49,360 nucleotides of DNA from Acidimicrobiia bacterium (GCA_009835395.1 VXXM01000069.1:1-49360); one strand, 5' to 3'. Shown: positions 32,842-41,694, numbered from the stretch's first letter. Notes: generated by a model from the letters alone, not told the origin. Numbers and translations are program-made.

Positions 32842-33528
32842 TCACTCCTCGCCTGCGGGCGCTCGGCAGCGCCGGATCAGAGACATCGTCTCGGCCACCC
32901 GCTGCTGCAGCATCTCCCAGTCCTGCGCGGCCACGAGGTCGGCGGAGACCAGCTTCGAGCCGACGCCGACGCAGGGGACACCGGCGGAGAACCACGCGGA
33001 GAGGGATTCCTCGGTGATGTCGACACCGCCGGTGGGCATGAGCAGCGTCCACGGACACGGCCCGCGCAGGGCTTCCACGAACGCCGGACCTCCGACGAGG
33101 TCACCGGGGAAGATCTTCACGATCTCGCATCCCAACTCCTCGGCTTGGGAGATCTCGCCGGCGGTCCCACAGCCGGGCGAGTAGGCGACCTTGCGACGGT
33201 TGCAGAGCCGCGCCACTTCGGCGTTGAGGACCGGTCCGACGATGAAGTTGGCGCCGGAGTTGATGTAGAGCCCGGCAGTCGGCGCGTCGAGGATGCTTCC
33301 GGCTCCCAGGATCACCTCAGGATGCGCGGCGCGGCAGAAGCGCTCCAGTTCGGAAAACACCTCCAAGGCATGATCGCCGCGGTTGGTGAACTCGATGACT
33401 CTGGCGCCGCCCCGGGCGACGGCACCGCCGATCGCCGTCGCCACCTCGACATCGGCGTGATGGAAGACCGGGACGAGGCCGGTGTCGATCATGGTGTTCA
33501 GAACGTGGAGTCGTGGAAACCGCGCCAT
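32842..33528 (-). CDS. KDPG/KHG-type aldolase
   Basis: A 228-residue class I aldolase of the Eda family, splitting 2-keto-3-deoxy-6-phosphogluconate (or a relative) to pyruvate and glyceraldehyde 3-phosphate. The Schiff-base lysine is in EIVKIFPG, the catalytic Glu in RVIEFTNRG, and the phosphate-binding region in LMPTGGVDITEESL. VILGAGSILDA and YSPGCGTAGEISQA are also typical. The FTNRG variant differs from classical Eda (VTLRT), as in the larger actinobacterial members. It lies between the SDR genes and the kinase in one operon. Confidence 0.88.
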   Translation of the reverse strand: MARFPRLHVLNTMIDTGLVPVFHHADVEVATAIGGAVARGGARVIEFTNRGDHALEVFSELERFCRAAHPEVILGAGSILDAPTAGLYINSGANFIVGPVLNAEVARLCNRRKVAYSPGCGTAGEISQAEELGCEIVKIFPGDLVGGPAFVEALRGPCPWTLLMPTGGVDITEESLSAWFSAGVPCVGVGSKLVSADLVAAQDWEMLQQRVAETMSLIRRCRAPAGEE

Positions 33529-33568
33529 TGTCCCTCCTTCCTCTCCGCCACCACACTCGATCGGCGTG

Positions 33569-34375
33569 CTAGCCCGCCTCGAATCCTCCGTCGACGAAGA
33601 CGGTCTGGCCGGTCATGTAGTCGCTCGCCGCAGAGGCCAGATAGATCGCCGGCCCGACCAGGTCCTCGGTCGTCCCGAGCCTTCCCATCGGGATCCGGCT
33701 GCGCACCCACGGCCCGATCTTCGGGTTGTCGAAGATGCCCTGGGCGATGGTCATGGGGGTCTCGTGGTAGCCGGGAGCGATGCAGTTCACGCAGATCGCC
33801 TCCTGGGCCCATTCGACGCCCAGAGTCCGCGTGATCGCCACCACACCCAGCTTGGAGGCGGCGTAGGGGGCGATCTCGGGGATCCCGATGGCCCCCGCCA
33901 GGCTTGCGATGTTGATGATCTTGCCCTTGCCGTCGCTATCGGCGTCCCTGCTGCCCTCGATCCACAGGCGCGCCACCTCCCGCGACAGGAAGAAGACGGC
34001 CTTCAGGTTGGGGTTCATGACGACTTCCCAGTCCTCTTCGGGGAATTCCAGGGCGGGCTTGCGGCGGTTCAGGCCGGCGACGTTGACGAGGATGTCGATT
34101 CCCCCCATCCGCTCGGCGACGGCCGCCGCCAGCTCCGCCGGCCGGCCCTCCTCGGTGAGGTCGAAGTCGCCGAACGTGTCCACGTCCGCGCACCCCGCCG
34201 CCTCGGCGGCCGCGGCGTTGGCATCCAGCTTCTCCTGCGAGCGGCCGGTGAGCGCCAGGCGTGCCCCGGCCAGACCCAGGCCGACCCCCAGCGCCTTGCC
34301 GATGCCGCCGGAGCCGCCGGTGACGAGCGCCACCTTGCCGTCCAGGCGGAACATGTCCGCACCCGTTGCACTCAT
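33569..34375 (-). CDS. SDR dehydrogenase, gluconate 5-dehydrogenase/KduD-like
   Basis: A 268-residue classical SDR. Nucleotide motif VTGGSGGIGKALG (about 18-30), DFDLTEE, LVNVAGLNRRKPALE, catalytic Ser in INIASLAG, YAASKLGV for Tyr/Lys, IAPGYHETPMT, and the C-terminal VFVDGGFEAG. The LNRRKPALEFPEEDWEVVMNPN-like segment resembles the sugar-acid dehydrogenases Ga5DH and KduD. ATG 34375 has AAGGAAGGGAG close upstream, which places the start there rather than further back in the open frame. It is one of three SDRs in a row in this operon. Confidence 0.85.
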   Translation of the reverse strand: MSATGADMFRLDGKVALVTGGSGGIGKALGVGLGLAGARLALTGRSQEKLDANAAAAEAAGCADVDTFGDFDLTEEGRPAELAAAVAERMGGIDILVNVAGLNRRKPALEFPEEDWEVVMNPNLKAVFFLSREVARLWIEGSRDADSDGKGKIINIASLAGAIGIPEIAPYAASKLGVVAITRTLGVEWAQEAICVNCIAPGYHETPMTIAQGIFDNPKIGPWVRSRIPMGRLGTTEDLVGPAIYLASAASDYMTGQTVFVDGGFEAG

Positions 34376-34416
34376 GTGGTCTCCCTTCCTTGTTCCGACC
34401 TGTCCGTCCCGCCGCC

Positions 34417-35187
34417 TCAGGCGGGCTCGTTCGATTCGATCTCCGGCAGTGCCCGGATGCCCGCCGTCTCGCCCCCGTCCACGGTGAGGACCGCGCCGTT
34501 CACGAAGCTCGCCTCGGGCGAGAGCAGCCACGCTATTGCGGCGGCGACCTCGGAGGGTTGTCCCACCCGCCCGGCGGGGATCCGCGCCTCCACCAGCGGG
34601 ATCGTCTCCGGACGCTGCACCGTCACCTGGATGCGCGTCTCGATCTGGCCGGGGCAGACGACGTTGAAGCGCAAGTCGGCGCCGAACTCGACGGCAAGCG
34701 AGGCGCTGAGCCCGATCATGGCCGACTTCGTGGAGGCGTAGATCGCCAGACCCTCCTCGCCCACCTTGCCGGCCACGGAGGCCACGAACACCACCGAGCC
34801 GCCGCCGGCGATCAGCCCCGGCAGCGCCAGGCGGGTCAGCAGGTAGGCGCTGCGCAGGTTCACATGGTGAGTGCGGTCCCACTCCTCCAGCGTCGTGTCC
34901 AGGTAGTCGAGGCGGGTGGCATGTCCCACGTTGTTGACGAGGCCGTACAGCGATCCCTCGCCGATCTCGAGGGCCACCGTGGCGGCTCTGCGCACCGCCT
35001 CCTCGTCAGCCGCGTCGCCCTGCACGAAGACCGCGCCCGGGCAGGACTCCTCGACGCTGCGCCCGGCGGCTCCGTCCCGCCCGGTGAACACCACGCGGTG
35101 ACCCTCGGAGACCAGCCGGGCGACGCACGCCCGGCCGATGCCCAGGCTGCCGCCCGTGACGATGGCCGCTCCGCTCACGGTTCCCAT
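34417..35187 (-). CDS. SDR family oxidoreductase
   Basis: A 256-residue classical SDR with VTGGSLGIGRACVARL at the N-terminus, FTGRD, QGDAADEEA, LVNNVGHATRLD, Ser in VFVASVAGKVG, YASTKSAMIG (Tyr/Lys), VVCPGQIETRI and TVDGGETAG. It is most similar in style to sugar or polyol dehydrogenases, but the substrate cannot be told. It sits 31 bp after one SDR and 41 bp before the next. Three separate SDRs suggest oxidation at more than one position, or of more than one substrate isomer (inference). Confidence 0.85.
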   Translation of the reverse strand: MGTVSGAAIVTGGSLGIGRACVARLVSEGHRVVFTGRDGAAGRSVEESCPGAVFVQGDAADEEAVRRAATVALEIGEGSLYGLVNNVGHATRLDYLDTTLEEWDRTHHVNLRSAYLLTRLALPGLIAGGGSVVFVASVAGKVGEEGLAIYASTKSAMIGLSASLAVEFGADLRFNVVCPGQIETRIQVTVQRPETIPLVEARIPAGRVGQPSEVAAAIAWLLSPEASFVNGAVLTVDGGETAGIRALPEIESNEPA

Positions 35188-35218
35188 TCTCCCCGCTCGA
35201 CCGATCCGTGCCCCGCGG

Positions 35219-36028
35219 CTATTTCAACAGGGAGCCGCCGTCGACCACCAGCAGCGTGCCGGTGACGAACGAACTGAGATCGGAGGCAAGGAACAGGACG
35301 GCTCGCGCCACGTCGTCGGGATCCACCAGCCGTCTCATCGGCACGCGCTCGATGAGTCCGTCCCATTGCTCCTGCACGTCGATCCCCCCGCCGGCCCGCC
35401 GGGCGATCTCGTCCTCGACGCCTTCGGTGCGGGCGAAGCCGGGGGCCACGGCGTTGACCCTGATGCCCTCGGGAGCCAGTTCGAGGGCCAGCGTGCGGGT
35501 CAGTCCCTTAACGGCGTGCTTCGATGCGTCGTAGTGGGTCAGGCCCGGCGCCGTCGGTCGCAGGGCGTCGATCGAGCTGAGGTTCACCACCGAGCCACAG
35601 ACTCCCTGGGCGCGGAAGCGACGAACGGCGGCGCGCGTGAACATGTACGTGCCTTCGAGGTTGACCGCGAAGATGCGGCGGAACTCGACCAGGTCGAGGG
35701 ACTCGACGAGGCGGTTCGAGAAAATCCCGGCGTTGTTGACCAGGATGTGCAGGCCGCCGAAGGTCTCGACGGTCTCGGCCACGGCACGTTCCACATCGGC
35801 CTCGTCGGTCACGTCGGCGGTGATCCCCATCGCCGCGCGGCCGCGCGCCCGCAGGTCCGCGACAACCCTCTGCAGGCGTCCGGTCTGCTGATCCACCGCG
35901 GCGACGGCGGCGCCGGCCTCGGACAGGCGCTCGACGCAACTCCGGCCGAAGCCTTGGGCGGCGCCGGTCACCAGTGCGACCCGGCCGTCGAGGCTGATCA
36001 ACTCGGCAAGTGGGGTCGTCTCGGTCAC
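35219..36028 (-). CDS. SDR family oxidoreductase
   Basis: A 269-residue classical SDR: VTGAAQGFGRSCVERL, AAVDQQTGR (NAD-type Asp after beta2), ADVTDEADV, LVNNAGIFSNRLVE, Ser in VVNLSSIDAL, YDASKHAVKG (Tyr/Lys), VNAVAPGFARTEG and LLVVDGGSLLK. The Asp in the acidic position favours NAD+ over NADP+. It follows the GntR regulator by 67 bp, the largest gap before the three SDRs, so a secondary promoter there is possible. Confidence 0.85.
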   Translation of the reverse strand: MTETTPLAELISLDGRVALVTGAAQGFGRSCVERLSEAGAAVAAVDQQTGRLQRVVADLRARGRAAMGITADVTDEADVERAVAETVETFGGLHILVNNAGIFSNRLVESLDLVEFRRIFAVNLEGTYMFTRAAVRRFRAQGVCGSVVNLSSIDALRPTAPGLTHYDASKHAVKGLTRTLALELAPEGIRVNAVAPGFARTEGVEDEIARRAGGGIDVQEQWDGLIERVPMRRLVDPDDVARAVLFLASDLSSFVTGTLLVVDGGSLLK

Positions 36029-36095
36029 GCGGCTCCTCGTCCGTCGCCGGGACGGCAGATGACCGCCCGCCGCCGGCCACCGGCGCTCTCGCCGG

Positions 36096-36788
36096 TCATT
36101 GCCGCTTCCTGACGATGTCGAGCGCGTCGAGGTGGGCCTGCTCGATGTGTTCCCGGGCGGCGGCCAGATACTCCTCGACCCCTTGGCGTGCCGCCTTCGC
36201 CAGCAGGGCGTGGTCGCGCCAGGTCTGCTCCGGGATCTCCGAGGTCATGCCGACGAGCACCCGCATGGGTTCGCGCAGCGAGTTCCAGGCGCTGAGCACC
36301 CTGGCGTGCGCGGCGGCCTCGTAGACGGCGGTGTGGAACTCGATGTCGCACTCCGTGACCCGCCGCCAGTCGCTCACAGCGGTGGCCTCGCGCATCTCGT
36401 CCACGAGTGCGTCGAGCCTCGCCAGCAATTGGGGCGATGGCGACTCGAGGGCGCGGCGCACCGCCAACTCCTCCAGCGCCGCTCGCAGCGAGTAGATCTC
36501 GTCGACGTCGGTGGCGGACATCTGCACGACGAACGTCCCGCGCCGGGGCACGCGCACGGCGAGCCCCTCGGTCTCCAGCGCCCGCAGCGCCTCGCGCAAC
36601 GGCCCCCGGCTCACCTCGAACGTTCGGGCGAGGTCCACCTCGTTGAGCCGCTGACCCGGGAGCAGTTCGCCGTAGACGATCATCTCTCGCATCCCGTCGC
36701 GGACCACCTCCCAGCGATCGCGCACGTCTATCCCGATCGAGTCGCCGTTGCCGGCGTGACGGAGCCGCTCGCCGGTCACCGAGGCCAT
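36096..36788 (-). CDS. GntR-family (FCD domain) transcriptional regulator
   Basis: A 230-residue FadR-subfamily regulator. The winged helix (about 25-90) reads REMIVYGELLPGQRLNEVDLA, SRGPLREALRALETEGLAVR and VPRRGTFV. The C-terminal FCD ligand domain has ECDIEFHTAVYEAA (Asp and His of the metal site) and REHIEQAHLDAL. Such proteins usually repress catabolic operons until a sugar-acid or carboxylate ligand binds. It lies inside the operon it probably controls. A 15-bp palindrome overlapping the -35 of the operon promoter (44074-44088) is a candidate operator. I used ATG 36788; the open frame upstream of it is not protein-like. Confidence 0.88.
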   Translation of the reverse strand: MASVTGERLRHAGNGDSIGIDVRDRWEVVRDGMREMIVYGELLPGQRLNEVDLARTFEVSRGPLREALRALETEGLAVRVPRRGTFVVQMSATDVDEIYSLRAALEELAVRRALESPSPQLLARLDALVDEMREATAVSDWRRVTECDIEFHTAVYEAAAHARVLSAWNSLREPMRVLVGMTSEIPEQTWRDHALLAKAARQGVEEYLAAAREHIEQAHLDALDIVRKRQ

Positions 36789-36826
36789 CGGGCGGCTCTC
36801 GTCGGGCCGGGCTTGCGGATTGGCGC

Positions 36827-37066
36827 TCAACCCGCCGTCTCCACGGTGCAGAGCACCTCGCCGATCTCGCAGATGTCGCCCACCGACACCAGGATCTCGC
36901 TCACGATCCCCGCCGCCGTCGCTTCGATGGTCACCTCGGTCTTCTCGGTCTCCACCTCTGCGACGGGGTCGCCGGCGGCGATCCGCTGCCCCTCGCTCAC
37001 CAGCAGTTCCATCACCTCCACCTCGACGGTCGTGGGACCCATCTTCGGCACGCGGATCTCGGTCAC
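36827..37066 (-). CDS. Free-standing lipoyl-domain protein (79 residues)
   Basis: A single biotinyl/lipoyl carrier domain: TEIRVPKMGPTTVEVEVMEL, then ETEKTEVTIEA with the modifiable Lys in the exposed turn, then a matching second half (GIVSEILVSVGDICEIGEVL). The gene ends after 79 codons: no peripheral-subunit-binding or acyltransferase core follows, and the next gene is the regulator. It starts at GTG 37066, whose GTGA overlaps the stop of the E1-beta gene. By context it should carry the acyl group formed by the neighbouring E1, but the partner transferase is missing from the cluster. Confidence 0.85.
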   Translation of the reverse strand: MTEIRVPKMGPTTVEVEVMELLVSEGQRIAAGDPVAEVETEKTEVTIEATAAGIVSEILVSVGDICEIGEVLCTVETAG

Positions 37067-38043
37067 GAGGCGCTCCCCGCCAGAGTTGCCCTGATCGCCT
37101 TCTCGAGCGTCTCGGCCGTCGGCAGGGCGGCCGCCTCGAGAGGGAGGGAGAACGATATCGGCACGTCGGCGCGGGTGACCCGCTGGACGGGGGCCCGTAG
37201 ATGGCCGAACAGTTCGGAGGCCGCGAAGGCGGCAACCTCGGCGGCGAACCCGCATGTGCGGTTGGCGTCGTCGATGACGGCCAGCCGGCCCGTCTTGGTC
37301 ACCGAGCGGGCGATGCCGTCGCGGTCCAGCGGCAGCAGGCTGCGGGGGTCCCACACCTCCAGTTCGATGCCCTCTGCGGCCATCTTGTCGGCGACGCGCA
37401 GAGCGATCGGAATCGTGGGTCCGGCGGCCACGACCGTGACGTCGCCGCCCGGACGACGCACGCGCCCGACTCCCAGCGGCACCGCGGTCGGCTCGTCGGG
37501 CACCTCCGCCCGGCGCCCCTGGATGAGGGCCGGCGAGAACAGCGCCACCGGGTCGTCGTCGCGGATCGCCGACAGCATCAACCCGTAGGCGTCGTCGGCG
37601 GTCGCGGGCATCACCGTCTTCACCCCGGCGTGGAGCAGGTACGGGTAGGGGTGATCGCTGTGCTGCGCGGCGTTGCCGAAGGCCGCCCCCGACGCCGCGA
37701 AGACGTAGGTCACCGGCACGCGGAACTCGCCGCCGCTCATGAGGTGGAACTTGGCCGCCTGGTTCACGACCTGGTCGAACGACTGGAAAATCATGGTGTT
37801 GATCTGGAACTCCACCACCGGGCGTTTGCCGACCAGGGCGGCGCCGGTGGCGAACCCCACGAAGCCGGCCTCGGAGATCGGGGTGTCCTTCACCCGCTCG
37901 GCGCCGAACTCCTTGCGCAGCCCCGTGGTCATGCCGCGTGCCCCGGCCTCCACGTCCTCGCCCAGCACGATCACGCTGTCGTCGCGGATCATCTCGTCGC
38001 GCAGGGCCTTGCGCAGCGCCTCCAGGTAACGCAGCCGGGCCAT
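37063..38043 (-). CDS. 2-oxo acid / acetoin dehydrogenase E1 beta subunit
   Basis: A 326-residue E1-beta (transketolase-like) subunit. RLRYLEALRKALRDEM, VIVLGEDVEAGARGMTTGL, DTPISEAGFVGFATGAAL, QSFDQVVNQAAKFHLMSGG, QHSDHPYPYLLHAGVK and the C-terminal LAVIDDANRTCGFAAEV are family features. It pairs with the E1-alpha gene; start and stop codons overlap as TGATG. The pair binds thiamine diphosphate and decarboxylates a 2-oxo acid or cleaves an acetoin-like diketone/hydroxyketone. Start at ATG 38043. Confidence 0.9.
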   Translation of the reverse strand: MARLRYLEALRKALRDEMIRDDSVIVLGEDVEAGARGMTTGLRKEFGAERVKDTPISEAGFVGFATGAALVGKRPVVEFQINTMIFQSFDQVVNQAAKFHLMSGGEFRVPVTYVFAASGAAFGNAAQHSDHPYPYLLHAGVKTVMPATADDAYGLMLSAIRDDDPVALFSPALIQGRRAEVPDEPTAVPLGVGRVRRPGGDVTVVAAGPTIPIALRVADKMAAEGIELEVWDPRSLLPLDRDGIARSVTKTGRLAVIDDANRTCGFAAEVAAFAASELFGHLRAPVQRVTRADVPISFSLPLEAAALPTAETLEKAIRATLAGSAS

Positions 38044-39080
38044 CAGGTTCCCCCCCACGTTGTGGCGGGAAAGCCGTCTCCGGCGCCGCCGGCGTACGCG
38101 AGGTCCAGTACCTCGGCCGGCTCGGGCCAGGGGCTGTTGCGGGCGAAGCGCACGGACTCGGCGATCAGAGCCTCGACCTCGGCGTCGATGGCCTCCTTTC
38201 CGCCGGCCGCCAGGATGCCCCCGGCGGCGAGGCGTTCGGGCCACGTCACCAGCGGGTCCCGCCGCCGCCAGGACTCCATCTCGGCGTCGCTGCGGTAGTC
38301 CACCCCGGTGGCGGCCTCGGCGGTGTGGTGCCCGGAGTACCGGTACGTGCGGAACTCGATGAACGAGGGCGTGCCGTCGCGGCGACCCCTGGCGGTGGCC
38401 TCGACCATGGCGTCGTGGACGGCCCCGGGATCCATGCCGTCCACCGAGGTCACCGGCATGCCGACGCCCCCCGCTCGCTCGATGATCGGGACGCCGGTCA
38501 TGTCCGACAGCGACGTCGTCACGGCGTACAGGTTGTTCTCGCAGCAGAAGATCACGGGCACGTCCCAGATGACGGCCAGGTTCATCGCCTCGTGCACCAC
38601 TCCCTGGTTGATGGCGCCGTCGCCGAAGAAGGCCGCGCAGACCGAGTCGCCGCCGTCCGTCCGGGCGGCCCAGGTGGCGCCCACGGCGATGGGTGTGCCG
38701 GCCCCGACGATGCCGTTGGCCCCGAGGATCCCCAGATCGGGGGCGCCCACGTGCATCGAGCCGCCCCGGCCCCGGTTGGTGCCGGTGGTGCGCCCCATCA
38801 ACTCGGCCATGACCCGTGTGGGGTCGGCGCCCCTGCCGAGAATGTGGCCGTGGCCTCGGTGGGTGCTGGTGAGGTAGTCCCTGGCTCCGAGCGCGGCCGT
38901 GACGCCGGCGGCGACCGCTTCCTGCCCGATCGACTCGTGGACCACGGCTGCGATCTCGTTGTCCTTGACCAGGTCCACGCAGGTCTCCTCGAACCGCCGG
39001 ACGAGCCGCATGGTGCGGTACAGCGAGATCGCCAACTCGGGCTCCAGGCCGATGGCCCCGTTCGCTCCTCGCCGGCTCAC
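38043..39080 (-). CDS. 2-oxo acid / acetoin dehydrogenase E1 alpha subunit
   Basis: A 345-residue E1-alpha. ISLYRTMRLVRRFEETCVDL, HESIGQEAVAAGVTAAL, DYLTSTHRGHGHILGRGAD, the GRGGSMHVG region and the ThDP motif (GDGAINQGVVHEAMNLA through ENNLYAVTT) are clear. The RGHGH and SMH segments resemble the acetoin dehydrogenase group (AcoA). The upstream frame is open but unlike the family, so I chose GTG 39080, 28 bp after the aminotransferase stop. It is translationally linked to the E1-beta gene. Confidence 0.9.
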   Translation of the reverse strand: MSRRGANGAIGLEPELAISLYRTMRLVRRFEETCVDLVKDNEIAAVVHESIGQEAVAAGVTAALGARDYLTSTHRGHGHILGRGADPTRVMAELMGRTTGTNRGRGGSMHVGAPDLGILGANGIVGAGTPIAVGATWAARTDGGDSVCAAFFGDGAINQGVVHEAMNLAVIWDVPVIFCCENNLYAVTTSLSDMTGVPIIERAGGVGMPVTSVDGMDPGAVHDAMVEATARGRRDGTPSFIEFRTYRYSGHHTAEAATGVDYRSDAEMESWRRRDPLVTWPERLAAGGILAAGGKEAIDAEVEALIAESVRFARNSPWPEPAEVLDLAYAGGAGDGFPATTWGGT

Positions 39081-39108
39081 GCGCCTGACCCCGCCGCTCC
39101 GCGTTTCG

Positions 39109-40425
39109 CTAGGTGACGATGTCGCCGAGCGCGGCGGCCAGCCGGTCGACGCTCTCGTGCACCTCGGCCTCGGTGATGCACAGCGGTGGCGCCACCCGCA
39201 CCACGTTGCCGAACATGCCGACCGCCCCGATGAGCAGGCCGCGCGCGGCGGCCCTGTCGAGCAATTGCAGGGTGACCGGGCGACTCGGTTCCTTGGTCCG
39301 CTTGTCGGCGACGATCTCCAACCCCATGACGAGGCCACGCCCCCGGACGTCGCCCACGAAGGCGCTGCGGTCCTGCACCTCGCGCAGGCGCTCGAGCATC
39401 ACCGCCCCCATCTTGAAGGCGTTGTCGACGAGTTGCTCGTCGTCCATGATTCTCAGCACCTCGGTCACGGCCGCCGAGCTGACAGGGTTCCCACCCATCG
39501 ACGAGCTCATGTCGCCGCGCTCCAGGGCCCCGAACAGGTCCGCCCGGGCCGCTATCGCCGAGACCGGATAGCCCGAGCCCAGCCCCTTGCCGATCGCCAC
39601 CACGTCGGGTTGAAGGCCGTCCCATTCGAACGCCCACATCCGGCCGGTGCGCCCGTAGCCGCTCTGCACCTCGTCGGTGCCGAAGAGGATTCCCCGTTGC
39701 CGGGCCCAGTTCTGCAACTCCGCCAGGTAGCCCTCGGGCGGGAAGATGAAACCCGCCGTGCCCAGATAGGGCTCCACGATCAGGCCGGCCAGCGATCCGG
39801 TGGAGTTGGCGCGCACGGCCTCGTCGAGGCGGTCCATGCAGTAGTCGACGAGTTCGGCCGGGCCGCCGGCCACGGGGCTGCGATAGGCGTAGGGATAGGG
39901 CACCTGGATCACCCCGGGCATCGTCGGTCCGAACCCGCGCTTGGTGACGGGCAGGCCGCCGAGGGCGGCGGAGGCGGCGGTGCGGCCGTGGAAGGCTCCG
40001 TGGAAGCCGATCACCTCGTAGGCGCCGCTGTGGCGCTTCATGAGGCGCATGGCGGCCTCGACGGCTTCGCTGCCCGTGGTGAGGAAGAAGCAGCGGTCCA
40101 GGTGGTCCGGCAGGTGGGCCAGCAGCGCCTCGCCAGCCTCCACGCGCCGGCGCGTCGGGAACTCGTAGCTGTTGAGCAGGTCGCCGCTGGCGTCCTGTAT
40201 GGCGGCCACCAGCCTCGGATGGGCGTGGCCCACGTTGGTGACCAGCACACCGCTCGTCCAGTCCAGGTACTCGTTTCCGTCGGCATCCCAGACGGTGACC
40301 CCGGAGGCCCGCTCCCAGGCCACCGGCGCCTGGTGGCCTGTCACGGCGCCCTCGACCCGCTCCCAGCGGGCGATGAGATCGCCCGAGTGAGGCCCCGGCA
40401 CCTGCAGCGGCGGACGCTCGCTCAC
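39109..40425 (-). CDS. Class III aminotransferase (omega-amino acid / 4-aminobutyrate type)
   Basis: A 438-residue PLP aminotransferase of class III. Motifs: VWDADGNEYLDWTSGVLVTNVGHAHP, FLTTGSEAVEAAMRLMKRH, FHGAFHGRT, LIVEPYLGTAGF, FGTDEVQSGYGRTGRMWAF and the PLP lysine in AIGKGLGSGYPVSAI, then SSSMGGNPVSSAA. Such enzymes transfer terminal amino groups of omega-amino acids, amino sugars or amines to pyruvate or 2-oxoglutarate. Start GTG 40425. It is placed between the permease and the E1 genes, so its product may be the carbonyl compound oxidised further by this operon (inference). Confidence 0.88.
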   Translation of the reverse strand: MSERPPLQVPGPHSGDLIARWERVEGAVTGHQAPVAWERASGVTVWDADGNEYLDWTSGVLVTNVGHAHPRLVAAIQDASGDLLNSYEFPTRRRVEAGEALLAHLPDHLDRCFFLTTGSEAVEAAMRLMKRHSGAYEVIGFHGAFHGRTAASAALGGLPVTKRGFGPTMPGVIQVPYPYAYRSPVAGGPAELVDYCMDRLDEAVRANSTGSLAGLIVEPYLGTAGFIFPPEGYLAELQNWARQRGILFGTDEVQSGYGRTGRMWAFEWDGLQPDVVAIGKGLGSGYPVSAIAARADLFGALERGDMSSSMGGNPVSSAAVTEVLRIMDDEQLVDNAFKMGAVMLERLREVQDRSAFVGDVRGRGLVMGLEIVADKRTKEPSRPVTLQLLDRAAARGLLIGAVGMFGNVVRVAPPLCITEAEVHESVDRLAAALGDIVT

Positions 40426-40474
40426 GGACCGGCTCCGGCGGCTTGGCGGCTCGGGACCGAGCAGACGCCCATGG

Positions 40475-41584
40475 TCAGCCGGCGCCGGCAGCGGTCTCGC
40501 CGGACCCGGCGGCGGCGCCCCGCTGGAGCGACGGGAAGCTCCGCCCCTGCCGCCGGCTGGTGACGTGGTCGAGCGCGACCGCCACGATCGTGATGGTGCC
40601 GACGAAGACCAGCTGCACGCGATCGCCGGCTCCCAGCACGGCGAGGCCGGTGCGCAGTTCGGCGAGCAGCAGGGCACCCAGCAGGGCGCCGATGACGGTC
40701 CCCTTGCCTCCCGAGAGGCTCGAGCCGCCGATCACGACCGCGGCGAAGACAGGGAACGTGAGCCCCAGACCCGATGCCGGCCCGATCGACCCGGTGTAGC
40801 TGAAGTCCAGGAGGCCGGCCAGTCCCGAGGCCAGCGCCGTGATCATCAGGACGATGGACTTGTAGCGCCCCACCTTGAGTGTGGCAGCGGTGGCGGCCTC
40901 GGGGTTCTCCCCGATCGCCGCCAGGCGGAAGCCGAAGACCGTCTTGTGGCGCAGCACGTAGAACACGATCGCCACCCCCACCAGCCAGACCACCTGAATC
41001 GGGATGCCCAGCGGCAACTCCGACGAGCCGAGGGTCCGGAAGAAGCTGACCTGACCCTCCGGTGGCGGCGTGGCGCTGTACTGGGGATTGAAATTGCCGG
41101 CGTTGCCCAGGAAGAGTTCGATCCCCTGGGCGATGCTGAACATCCCCAGCGTGGCGATGAACGAGGGGATCCGCAGCACCGTGGTGGCATAGGCGGTGAT
41201 GGCGCCGGCCGCCAGCATGACGCCGAGGGTGATCAGCAACGCCCAGGCGAGGTGCATCGAGGTCGGCGCCAGACCCTCGCCCAACCAGAAGGCCGCCAGG
41301 GTGTTCGCCGCCAGCCCGTACAGCGCCCCCACGGCCAGGTCCAGCTCGCCGGCCAGCAGCGCCAGCATCTGGGCCATGGCGATGATGCCCAGCGACACCA
41401 TCGACCGGATCATGGTCAGGATGACGCCCAGGCTCAGGAACGCCGGCTTCTGCGTCCAGAAGAACAGCCCCACCAGGACGATGGCCGCCACCAGGCCCGA
41501 GGTCCGCCAGAGCAGGCTCCGGCCGCCTGACGCCGCCGCCGGGGCCGCGCCGACGTGGTCGCCTCTGCTGCCGATGTCCGCCAT
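40475..41584 (-). CDS. Sugar ABC transporter permease (RbsC/FrcC-like)
   Basis: A 369-residue inner-membrane permease of the CUT2 type with about ten hydrophobic segments, from SGLVAAIVLVGLFFW to VQLVFVGTITIVAVALDHV. Family motifs are MLALLAGELDLAVGALYGL near the first third, IPSFIATLGMFSIAQGIELFL, GFRLAAIGENPEAA and VFAAVVIGGSSLSGGKGTVIGALLGALLL. It follows the binding-protein gene after a strong hairpin (41612-41641) and precedes the aminotransferase by 50 bp. Confidence 0.93.
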   Translation of the reverse strand: MADIGSRGDHVGAAPAAASGGRSLLWRTSGLVAAIVLVGLFFWTQKPAFLSLGVILTMIRSMVSLGIIAMAQMLALLAGELDLAVGALYGLAANTLAAFWLGEGLAPTSMHLAWALLITLGVMLAAGAITAYATTVLRIPSFIATLGMFSIAQGIELFLGNAGNFNPQYSATPPPEGQVSFFRTLGSSELPLGIPIQVVWLVGVAIVFYVLRHKTVFGFRLAAIGENPEAATAATLKVGRYKSIVLMITALASGLAGLLDFSYTGSIGPASGLGLTFPVFAAVVIGGSSLSGGKGTVIGALLGALLLAELRTGLAVLGAGDRVQLVFVGTITIVAVALDHVTSRRQGRSFPSLQRGAAAGSGETAAGAG

Positions 41585-41611
41585 GTGTACCTAGCCGGCC
41601 GCTGACCGCGC

Positions 41612-41641
41612 CGAGCGGGCCCGGGGGTCCGGGCCCGCTCG
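41612..41641 (-). terminator. Strong hairpin between binding-protein and permease genes
   Basis: CGAGCGGGCCCGG pairs perfectly with CCGGGCCCGCTCG (13 bp) around GGGT, between the binding-protein stop (41695) and the permease start (41584). It is probably an attenuator or 3'-end stabiliser that keeps binding-protein mRNA more abundant than the rest of the operon. Confidence 0.7.
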
Positions 41642-41694
41642 ATGCGTCGTTACCGCCGGTGTCTCCTCATCACCGGATGCCACCGACCGGATGC

